Assembly: GCF_003008575.1 (NCBI RefSeq)
Contig: NZ_CP027667.1
Span: 2,112,501-2,176,500 of the forward strand
Reading direction: 5' to 3'
DNA from: Melaminivora suipulveris
GTDB taxonomy: Bacteria > Pseudomonadota > Gammaproteobacteria > Burkholderiales > Burkholderiaceae_C
DNA length: 64,000 nucleotides
Both the position numbers and the translations under genes were made by a program. How positions within the stretch are numbered: the first letter of the stretch is position 1; every line of letters begins with the position of its first letter. The notes under the pieces are model-generated. The model had not been told where the DNA came from. It searched no databases and was given only the letters and a program-made list of their open reading frames with translations. Positions 17,353 through 25,091 of the stretch are shown here, in pieces.

Positions 17353-18006
17353 TCAGGCCGCGTCGCCGCGCAGCAGGTTGGCCAGCTCCACCGCCGAGCG
17401 CACCTGCATCTTGTCGAACACGCGCGCGCGGTGCACCTCCACCGTGCGCACGCTGATGGCCAGCTGGTCGGCGATCAGCTTGTTGGGCAGGCCCTCCACC
17501 ACCAGCCGCATGACTTCGCGCTCGCGCTCGGTCAGTTCTTCCAGGCGCTGCGCCAGTTGCTGCCGCTCGCGCCGCGCGGCCAGCCAGTCTGCGGAGGCCT
17601 GCAGCGCCGCCTGGATGCGGTCGACCAGCAGGTTGTCTGAAAAGGGCTTCTCGCAGAAATCGAAGGCGCCGCGCTTGACGCTGGCCACGGCCGTGGGCAC
17701 GTCGGCGTGGCCCGTGAGGAAGATGACCGGCATGGCCGCCGTGTCGCCGCGCTCGATCAGCCGGTCGAACAGCGCCAGCCCGCTCATGCCGGGCATGCGC
17801 ACGTCCAGCAGCAGGCAGGCCGCCTGGCGCTGGTGCACGCCGCGCGCCACGCGCTCGGCCAGCATCAGCTCGAAAGCCTCGGCGCTGGCAAAGGATTCGC
17901 TCAGCACGCGGCGCGAGCGCAGCAGCCAGGCCAGGGCTTCGCGCACCTCGGCGTCGTCGTCGACGATGTAAACGGTGGCGGGGGAGGCGGGTTCCATCGG
18001 TGCCAT
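17353..18006 (-). CDS. FixJ-family two-component response regulator
   Basis: 217 residues. The receiver domain (about 11-125) has the acidic pair DDD at 16-18, phospho-acceptor Asp68 (LLLDVRMPGMSG), Thr98 and Lys120 (FCEKPF). A LuxR/FixJ helix-turn-helix follows (LTEREREVMRLVVEGLPNKL, then ISVRTVEVHRARVFDKM at about 150-200). The start ATG shares one base with the stop of the kinase gene (TGATG), so the two are translationally coupled. Targets unknown. FixJ-type regulators paired with PAS kinases often control C4-dicarboxylate uptake or respiration; nothing nearby settles that here. Confidence 0.93.
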   Translation of the reverse strand: MAPMEPASPATVYIVDDDAEVREALAWLLRSRRVLSESFASAEAFELMLAERVARGVHQRQAACLLLDVRMPGMSGLALFDRLIERGDTAAMPVIFLTGHADVPTAVASVKRGAFDFCEKPFSDNLLVDRIQAALQASADWLAARRERQQLAQRLEELTEREREVMRLVVEGLPNKLIADQLAISVRTVEVHRARVFDKMQVRSAVELANLLRGDAA

Positions 18007-20093
18007 CAAACGGTGGGCTGCGCCGGCGCGGCCGGCAGGGTGAAGACGAATAACGTACCACGCCCGGCGCGCGCGTTGCACGCCAGGTGCCCGCCGTGCT
18101 GCTCGACCACCGTGCGGCACAGGCTCAGCCCCAGGCCCATGCCCTCGGCGCGCGTGGTGAAAAACGGCATGAACAGGCGCGCCGCCACGTCCTCGGCGAT
18201 GCCGCAGCCGTTGTCGGCCACGGAGAACTCCAGCCAGCGCTGCGTGGCGTCGCCGGCGCCGCGGCGCACGCGCAGCTCCAGCACGGGTGGGGCGTGCGGC
18301 GGCGGCTCGTCCATGGCCTGCATGGCGTTGCGCGTCAGGTTCAGCAGCACCTGCTCGACCATGGTGCGGTCGCATAGCGCCTCGGGCAGGCCGGGGGCGA
18401 CGTCCAGCTCCACCTGCACGCCCAGCTTGCGCGCCTGCAGCCGCACGATGGGCAGCACGGCGTCCAGCAGGTCCTGCGCAGGCACCGCCTCGCGCGCGTG
18501 CGCACGCCGGCGCACGAAGTCGTGCACGCTCTTGATGACACGCCCGGCGCGCTCGGCCTGGTGGGCGATGCGCTGCACGGCGCCCCGCACGTCGGCCAGG
18601 TCCTGCGGCGCGGGCGCGTCGGCGCCGGGCGCGGGCTGCAGCAGGTTCAGCGAGCCGCTGGCGTAGCTGGCGATTGCCGCCAGCGGCTGGTTCAGCTCGT
18701 GGCTGAGCAGCGAGGCCATCTCGCCCACCGTGGCCAGGCGCGCGGTGGCCTGCAGCCGCTCGTGCGTGGTGCGCGACAGCTCCTCGGCGCGGCGCTGCTC
18801 GCTGACGTCCAGGATGGAGCCCATCCAGCCGGTCTGCAGGCCCTGGGCGTTGATCAGCGGAGCCTCGTACACCACCACCGGAAAGCGCGTGCCGTCCTTG
18901 CGCATGAAGACCGATTCATAGCCTTCGCCCGGCGGACTGGCACGCGCGGCCATGCGCCGCGCCTGGCGCTCGGTGTAGTGCTGGGCCAGCTCGGGCGGCC
19001 AATACGGCAGGGGTGCCACCAGGCCGACGATCTCGGACGCGCCATAGCCCACCATGGCGCAAAAGGCCCGGTTCACGTAGGTCACCCGGCCATGCAGATC
19101 GCGCGCGCGCAGGCCGGTCACCAGCGAGTCCTCCATGGCCTTGGCAAACGACAGCGCTTCGGCCAGGTCGCGCTCGGCGCGCAGGCGCCGGCGCGTGTCG
19201 CGCACCAGCACCACCACCACCGACACCAGCGCGATCGACATGGCGGTGACCAGGGCCGTGAGCACGTTGGGAAACACGCTGGGCGCGGCGTGCCAGCCGT
19301 CCAGGCGCAGCACCAGCGGGTTGCCCGGCAGGTCGAACAGCGGCTGCGCTGTGAACATGCGCGAGCCGCGCCGCTGCGCCGCCAGCAGCGCCAGGCGCGT
19401 GCCGTCGGTCTCGGTGAACGAGACCTCCTGGGTGTGCGCCAGCAGCGGCGCGACGATCTCGGTCAGCAGCTTTTGCAGCGAATAGGTGGCGACCAGGAAG
19501 CCGCGCACGCGCCCGGCCTCGCTGACGGGCAGGCAGACTTCCATCATCTCGCTGCCGCCGCTGCCCGGCAGGGGCTGGAAGTAGGTGCTGGAGTACGACG
19601 CGCCCATGATGCGCTGGGCGTTGGAGCAGGCCAGCGCGATCTCGGAGTGCGCCTGGCTGCGGTCCTGCATCTCCTGCGGCATGGCCTGCCAGGGCGTGGT
19701 CACCTGCGCCAGGGGCTTCAGATGCACGTCCAGCCGCTGCAGGCGCAATATTTCGCGGCGGCGGCTCAGCAGCTCGCCGGCGCGGCCTTCCCAGGCCAGC
19801 AGCTCGCCGGCGCCGGTGGGCAGGCCGCGCATTTCCTGCAGGTTGCGCCCCAGGGCGTTGCGCAGATCGACCACCACGTCGGCGGCGTCGCGCTCCAGCT
19901 TGTCCTGCACCTGGCTGGCCTCGTAGCGCCCGGCCAGCCACACCAGGGTGACCAGCACGCCGGCCACCAGCGCGCCCAGCAGTCCCCACAGCGACCAGCG
20001 CCGCCAGGCGCCCAGCCAGCGCCGGGGAAGATGAGCCAGACGCAGCGCCAGGCGGGCAGGGGCGCGGTGCGGCCGCGGCGGCGAGGCGCTCAC
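18006..20093 (-). CDS. Membrane-bound PAS sensor histidine kinase
   Basis: 695 residues from a GTG at 20091-20093 overlapping the amidase stop (GTGA). Two membrane helices (about 33-54 and near 300) frame a periplasmic sensing domain of about 240 residues. A PAS/PAC module follows (MEDSLVTGLRARDLHGRVTY, YVNRAFCAMVGYGASEIVG), then the HisKA box LLSHELNQPLAAIASYASG with His at about 465, and an HATPase domain (VEQVLLNLTRNAMQAM, DNGCGIA, GMGLGLSLCRTVVEQHGG). The layout matches DctS/TodS-like kinases that sense carboxylates; the ligand is unknown. Its partner is the overlapping FixJ-type gene. Confidence 0.93.
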   Translation of the reverse strand: MSASPPRPHRAPARLALRLAHLPRRWLGAWRRWSLWGLLGALVAGVLVTLVWLAGRYEASQVQDKLERDAADVVVDLRNALGRNLQEMRGLPTGAGELLAWEGRAGELLSRRREILRLQRLDVHLKPLAQVTTPWQAMPQEMQDRSQAHSEIALACSNAQRIMGASYSSTYFQPLPGSGGSEMMEVCLPVSEAGRVRGFLVATYSLQKLLTEIVAPLLAHTQEVSFTETDGTRLALLAAQRRGSRMFTAQPLFDLPGNPLVLRLDGWHAAPSVFPNVLTALVTAMSIALVSVVVVLVRDTRRRLRAERDLAEALSFAKAMEDSLVTGLRARDLHGRVTYVNRAFCAMVGYGASEIVGLVAPLPYWPPELAQHYTERQARRMAARASPPGEGYESVFMRKDGTRFPVVVYEAPLINAQGLQTGWMGSILDVSEQRRAEELSRTTHERLQATARLATVGEMASLLSHELNQPLAAIASYASGSLNLLQPAPGADAPAPQDLADVRGAVQRIAHQAERAGRVIKSVHDFVRRRAHAREAVPAQDLLDAVLPIVRLQARKLGVQVELDVAPGLPEALCDRTMVEQVLLNLTRNAMQAMDEPPPHAPPVLELRVRRGAGDATQRWLEFSVADNGCGIAEDVAARLFMPFFTTRAEGMGLGLSLCRTVVEQHGGHLACNARAGRGTLFVFTLPAAPAQPTV

Positions 20094-20908
20094 AGCACGC
20101 GATGCTCCAGCGCCGGGAGCTGGCGGCGCGCCGTGTCCAGGCGCGCGCCATCCAGCTCGGCCAGCACCATGCCGGGGCCGCCCGCGTCGCGCTGCGCAAG
20201 CACCTGGCCCCAGGGGTCGACCGCCATGCTGTGGCCCCAGGTGCGCCGGCCGTTGTCGTGCGTGCCGCCCTGCGCCGGCGCCAGCACGAAGGCCAGGTTC
20301 TCGATGGCGCGGGCGCGCAGCAGCACCTCCCAGTGCGCCTGGCCGGTGGTGTGGGTGAAGGCGCTGGGCACCAGCAGCAGATCGCAACCGGCGCGCGCAT
20401 GTTCGCGGTACAGCTCGGCAAAGCGCAGGTCGTAGCACACCGACAGGCCGACCTGCCAGCGCCGCCCGTCCGCTGCATCGAGGGTGAAGCGCACTGGCTG
20501 ATCGCCAGGCTCGATGGTGCGCGCCTCGTCGAACTGCTCGGCGCCGTTTTCAAAGCAAAACAGGTGCATCTTGTCGTAGCGCGCCACGCAGCGGCCGTCG
20601 GGGGCGAAGACCAGCGAGCTGTTGCGCACGCGATCCGGCGTGCCGGCCGCCAGGGGTAGCGTGCCGCCGACGATCCACAGCCGCAGCTCACGCGCCGCCT
20701 GCGCCAGGAACTGCTGCACCGGCCCGTCGCCGAAGGTCTCGGCGCAGGCCAGCTTGTCGCGCTCGTGCAAGCCCATGCCGCTGAAATACTCGGGCAGGGC
20801 AGCCAGCTCGGCGCCAGCGCGTGCGGCCTGCTCCAGCAGCGCGCGCGCCTGCCGCAGGTTGGCCGGCACCGAGGGGCTGGAGGTCATCTGGAGGGCGGCG
20901 GCTTTCAT
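20090..20908 (-). CDS. Carbon-nitrogen hydrolase (nitrilase superfamily, Nit/omega-amidase type)
   Basis: 272 residues with the full catalytic triad: Glu40 (LPEYF), Lys113 (DKMHLF) and Cys158 (SVCYDLRF). Size and motifs fit the Nit1/YbeM branch, whose members remove deaminated glutathione or act as omega-amidases on alpha-keto acid amides. It overlaps yhdP by four bases upstream and the sensor kinase by four bases downstream, so it is the second gene of a tight operon. YhdP next to this amidase recurs in beta- and gammaproteobacteria as far as I recall; the attached kinase-regulator pair is less usual. Confidence 0.92.
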   Translation of the reverse strand: MKAAALQMTSSPSVPANLRQARALLEQAARAGAELAALPEYFSGMGLHERDKLACAETFGDGPVQQFLAQAARELRLWIVGGTLPLAAGTPDRVRNSSLVFAPDGRCVARYDKMHLFCFENGAEQFDEARTIEPGDQPVRFTLDAADGRRWQVGLSVCYDLRFAELYREHARAGCDLLLVPSAFTHTTGQAHWEVLLRARAIENLAFVLAPAQGGTHDNGRRTWGHSMAVDPWGQVLAQRDAGGPGMVLAELDGARLDTARRQLPALEHRVL

Positions 20909-23900
20909 GGCTTGTTCTCCTGCGCTGGACTGGGGGCGACGGCGCGGCGCGGGATGCGCTGCACGCGCGGCTCGTCCCAGGTGCCGTCGATGTGGAATTC
21001 CTGTGTCGCCGCCTGCATCAGCGGCCCGCGCAGGAAGACCTGTGCCAGGAAGCTGCTCAGGCCGATGACCGGGTTGATGGCGGTGGCCACCAGCGAGGCG
21101 GTCAGGGCGTTGATCTCGGGCACCACCACCACGTGCAGGTCCTGCGTCTCGCGCTCGATGTCGGCCTTGCCTTCCATCAGCACGGCGGCGTTCACGCCCT
21201 TCATCTGCAGGTTGTTGGTGGCGGCCACGCCGCGCTCGATCTTCACGTCGCCGCGCACGAAGTCAAAGGCAAAACCCTGGCTGAAGACGTCGCGAAAATC
21301 CAGCGCCAGGCGGCGCGGCAGCGACTGCAGGCTCAGCACCGACAGCAGCTTGGCCAGGCCTGGGTCGGCTTTCAGAAACTGCCCGGATTGCATGTCCACG
21401 TGCATCTGCCCGCTCATCGAGCGCCAGTCGGGCGACAGGGGCGAGCCCAGCCAGCCGATCTGCCCGTCGATGCGGCCTTTGCCGGCGCGCAGCACGCCCT
21501 CCATGCCAAAGCGCGCCAGCAGCGCGCCCGAATCGCGGATATCGAGCTGGAAGTTCATCGCCGTGCGCCGCTGCGGCGGCTGCGTGCCGGCCAGCAGCGC
21601 CCAGTTGCCGCTGGAGCTGAGCTGTGCCTCGGGCGCGGCCAGGTTGAAGCGCGCCAGGCGCCATTCGCGCTGGCCACCGCCTGCCACGCGGTTGCGCGCC
21701 TCGATCTCCAGGCGGCCCAGGTGGCGCCCGCGCAGCTCGAAGTCCTGCACCACGATGTCCAGCGACGGCAGCGTCTCGGGCTGCTGCGCGTCGCTGAGCA
21801 GGGCGTCGACCTGCTCGTCGCTCGATTGGGGCAGCGCCAGGCGCGCCAGACGCGCGTGCAGCGTGCCCTCGGCCTGGCCGCTGGCCGGCGTGTACTCCAC
21901 GTAGCCGTTGAGTTCGGCCGCGTCCACGTTGACGCGCCAGGTGTCGCCCTGCCGCGAGGCGCCGGCCACCACCTTGTGCAGCGAACGCCCGCCGGCGCCC
22001 AGCCGGCCGGCGCGCAGGCCGACGCTGGTGGGCAGGTACTCGTGCGCGGCATCGGCCGGGGCGGCGGTGCGCGGTGCCTCTGCGCCGGCGGCGGATGCGC
22101 TCTGCCGGGGCAACAGCGCCAGCCAGGCATCGACGTCGAAGTCGTCGAACACCGCGTTGGCCAGCACGCCGCGCGGCGGCAGCGCGGGCGGGTCGGTTGT
22201 GGCCTCGCCCACGGCGATGGCGCCGCGCAGCACGCGCGCGTCGCCGCCGTCGCCCAGCGCGCGCACGTAAGTCAGGCGCGCCAGACCGCCCAGCTCGACC
22301 AGCAGCTCGTCGGCCAGCGGCGCGGTGGATGAGGCCAGCGCCTCGGGCGTCAGCCGCCGCTGCAGGCGCAGCGCCAACGGCGTCTGCGCCGCCTTGGCCA
22401 GCGGCGGCGGCGCCCGCAGCGCCATGCCCACCAGGTCGCTGGTCACCAGCAGCTCGGCCTGGCCGCGCCGCACGCCCAGCGCCAGCGCGTAGGCGGCGCT
22501 GCCGCTGGCGTGGCCGGCTACGCGCGTCACGGCGTCCCACAGGCCGGCGCTGCGCAGGCCCTCGGCGCTGGCCGTGCCCTGGGCGCGCACGCGCACCTGT
22601 GGCTCGCCGCCAGGCACGCTGCGCATGCCGCCGTCCAGGGTCACCGGCCCGCCCAGCGCCCGGCCCTGCACATCGGCCAGGGTGAAGCCGCTTTCGGTGA
22701 ACTGCACGCTGCCGCGCGCGCCGGCCACCAGCGGCGACTCGGGCACGAAGCGCACGTCGTTGCCCTGCAGCTGCACGCTGCCGCGCACGGCGGACTGGGC
22801 GAGTTCGGCGATTGGCAGCGTCAGGCCCAGCTTCAGCTCGGCGGGGCCGGTGGCGCTGGCGGCGTCCAGCGCGCCGTGCGTCAGGTCGGCGATGTGCGAG
22901 CTGCGCACCAGCGCCAGCATGTCTGGCAGCGGGCCGCGCACCTGGCCGTCGACCTCGACCACCGGGTGCTCCAGGTCGGCGATGCGCGCGCCGGTGCGCT
23001 GTACGCGCAGTTGCGGCGCGCCGGCCAGGCCGCCAGCGGCGTCCCGCACGGTCATCGATGAGCCCTCGAAGATCAGCTCGCCGGACAGCCCCGACAGCGC
23101 CGGCCAGGGACGCTCGCCCGGATGCATTGCGCTGGCCGGGACGTAAACGTATTCCACTCCTTTGACCTGGGCGGCGATGCGGAACTCGCCGCCACGATTG
23201 CCGGAGAACGGAAAGCCGTGCAGATCGCCCTTGACACGGAACTGCACCCGGCTGGCACTGCCGGCGGCGATGGCGTCGCGCACATAGTGGCGCGCGCTGT
23301 CCGGCACGGCCAAAGGCAGGTAGCGGTGCACGCGCGTGGCGTCGGCGCGCGTGAGCTGGCCCGACAGATCCAGCACGCCCGGAAAGCGCCCGCGCGCGGC
23401 GCCTTGCGTGGTCTGCCAGGCCAGGCGCGCCTGGCCTTCCGCATCGGCGTTGGCAAAGCGCACGTCGCTGGCCTGCACGCTGATCTTCTCGCCCTCGATC
23501 TGCCAGCGCACACCGGCCGACAGGCGCTGCACCGGCACCACCGCCTCCTTGAACACGCCGGGCAGGGCCAGGTGCCCGTCCTGCATGGAAAGTGTCGCCT
23601 GGCCGCCGGATTGATTGAGGTCGAGCTGCACGTCGGCGCCGGCCAGGCCCGGCACGCGCTGCGGCCCGCCGCTTGCGGCCAGCGCCAGGCCGCGCACCTG
23701 GGCGCGCAACTGGTAGCCCTGCGGCGCCTGCAGCGGCCCGTGCCACTGCGCCACCAGGCCGTCGACCTGGCCGGCCGGCTCGTAGGTCGCAAGAAGCCGG
23801 TGCGCCGCCTCGCCCAAGGGCAGGCGTGCGGCGATCTGCGACAGGGCGGCCAGGTCCAGGCGGTCGGCGCGCAGTTCGCCCTCGCCGCCGCGCGCACCGC

Positions 23901-24957
23901 CGTCCACCTGGCGCAGCAGCACCTGCCCGCCCGGCCAGCGATGCCCGCCTTCGGCGGTGGAAAAGCGCAGGTCGTCGGCGCTGAACTCGAAGCCACCCTC
24001 CAGCCGACGGGCAGCCGCGCGGCCGGTCACGTCGCGCAGCGCCAGCGGCTGCAAATCCTTGCCCAGCGTGCCCTGCACCTCGCTCAGCGCCACGTCCACC
24101 GTGCCGCCCACCAGCTGCCCGCGCCGCACGTCGCCCCAGGCGCGCACGCTGCCCGCGCCGCGCTCCACGCGCAGCTCGCCCAGGTCGGCATGGCGCTGCA
24201 GGCGCGAGACGTCGGCGTGTGGAAAGTAGCCATAGAACTGCCCGCTCCAGCGCTGCCAGTTGCCGGCGTGGGTGCTGAGCAGTGGCTGGCGGAACTGCCC
24301 GCGCAGCGTGAAGCGCTCGCCCCAGCCGGCCTGCGGCGTGGCGTCCAGCCGCACCGCGTGGCGCCAGCCGCTGCTGCGGACGACCAGGTCGACCTCGGTC
24401 AGCGCCAGGGGCGCCGCGCCGCGCAGCTCGTCCACGTAGCGCAGCGTGCCGCCGCGGATGGCGACTTCGGGCTGCGAGAACAGCCAGTCGGCGGCGCGGC
24501 TGTCCGTCTCGCCGCTGCCGCGAAACGCCATGCCGGCGATGAACACGCGCCCGTCGGCGGCGCGGCGCACGTCCAGCTGCGGCCCTTCGATATAGACCTG
24601 CTCGAAGCCGAAGCGCAGCAGCGAGCGCGGCGACAGCGCCACCACCACGCGCGGCAGGTGCAGGCCGGCGCGGCCGTTCTCATCCAGCAGCGTGACGCCC
24701 GACAGCTGCACCGTGGGGAAGATGCCGCCGCTGGTGGCGGCCAGGGCGTCGATGCGCACCGGCACCCCCAGGGCGCGTGTGGCCTGGCGCTCCAGCTGGG
24801 GACGCAGGCTGTCGATGCGCGGCACAATCCAGCCGTGCAGGCCGGCCCAGACGGCCGCCAGCAGCAGCCAGGCCGCCAGCGTCAGGCCCAGCGCCCAGCG
24901 CGCACAGCCCGCCGTGAGTCTCAAGAGGCGGGAGGGGTGGACGGACGGCTCGGACAT
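20905..24957 (-). CDS. yhdP: YhdP-family AsmA-like inner-membrane protein
   Basis: 1350 residues, a normal YhdP length. One N-terminal membrane helix (WALGLTLAAWLLLAAVWAGL, about 17-37) is followed by a very long periplasmic beta-rich body typical of AsmA-like proteins. It includes AFRGSGETDSRAADWLFSQP early and the conserved C-terminal DUF3971/AsmA end (RGVAATNNLQMKGVNAAVLM, VVPEINALTASLVATAINPV). YhdP, with TamB and YdbH, forms bridge-like channels moving phospholipids to the outer membrane. It heads a minus-strand operon with the amidase, kinase and regulator genes, and is divergent from glnE across 134 bases. Confidence 0.92.
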   Translation of the reverse strand: MSEPSVHPSRLLRLTAGCARWALGLTLAAWLLLAAVWAGLHGWIVPRIDSLRPQLERQATRALGVPVRIDALAATSGGIFPTVQLSGVTLLDENGRAGLHLPRVVVALSPRSLLRFGFEQVYIEGPQLDVRRAADGRVFIAGMAFRGSGETDSRAADWLFSQPEVAIRGGTLRYVDELRGAAPLALTEVDLVVRSSGWRHAVRLDATPQAGWGERFTLRGQFRQPLLSTHAGNWQRWSGQFYGYFPHADVSRLQRHADLGELRVERGAGSVRAWGDVRRGQLVGGTVDVALSEVQGTLGKDLQPLALRDVTGRAAARRLEGGFEFSADDLRFSTAEGGHRWPGGQVLLRQVDGGARGGEGELRADRLDLAALSQIAARLPLGEAAHRLLATYEPAGQVDGLVAQWHGPLQAPQGYQLRAQVRGLALAASGGPQRVPGLAGADVQLDLNQSGGQATLSMQDGHLALPGVFKEAVVPVQRLSAGVRWQIEGEKISVQASDVRFANADAEGQARLAWQTTQGAARGRFPGVLDLSGQLTRADATRVHRYLPLAVPDSARHYVRDAIAAGSASRVQFRVKGDLHGFPFSGNRGGEFRIAAQVKGVEYVYVPASAMHPGERPWPALSGLSGELIFEGSSMTVRDAAGGLAGAPQLRVQRTGARIADLEHPVVEVDGQVRGPLPDMLALVRSSHIADLTHGALDAASATGPAELKLGLTLPIAELAQSAVRGSVQLQGNDVRFVPESPLVAGARGSVQFTESGFTLADVQGRALGGPVTLDGGMRSVPGGEPQVRVRAQGTASAEGLRSAGLWDAVTRVAGHASGSAAYALALGVRRGQAELLVTSDLVGMALRAPPPLAKAAQTPLALRLQRRLTPEALASSTAPLADELLVELGGLARLTYVRALGDGGDARVLRGAIAVGEATTDPPALPPRGVLANAVFDDFDVDAWLALLPRQSASAAGAEAPRTAAPADAAHEYLPTSVGLRAGRLGAGGRSLHKVVAGASRQGDTWRVNVDAAELNGYVEYTPASGQAEGTLHARLARLALPQSSDEQVDALLSDAQQPETLPSLDIVVQDFELRGRHLGRLEIEARNRVAGGGQREWRLARFNLAAPEAQLSSSGNWALLAGTQPPQRRTAMNFQLDIRDSGALLARFGMEGVLRAGKGRIDGQIGWLGSPLSPDWRSMSGQMHVDMQSGQFLKADPGLAKLLSVLSLQSLPRRLALDFRDVFSQGFAFDFVRGDVKIERGVAATNNLQMKGVNAAVLMEGKADIERETQDLHVVVVPEINALTASLVATAINPVIGLSSFLAQVFLRGPLMQAATQEFHIDGTWDEPRVQRIPRRAVAPSPAQENKP

Positions 24958-25091
24958 GGGCGGCGGCAGGCGATGCTGGAATTATGGGGTGCCCATCCGG
25001 CCGCTTGCGCTGCGGCGCGCCCATGCACGGGCGGCGCGCAGGCCATTCATCCGCCGGCGCGCCGCCACCCTTTTTGCCTGGATATTTTTCG

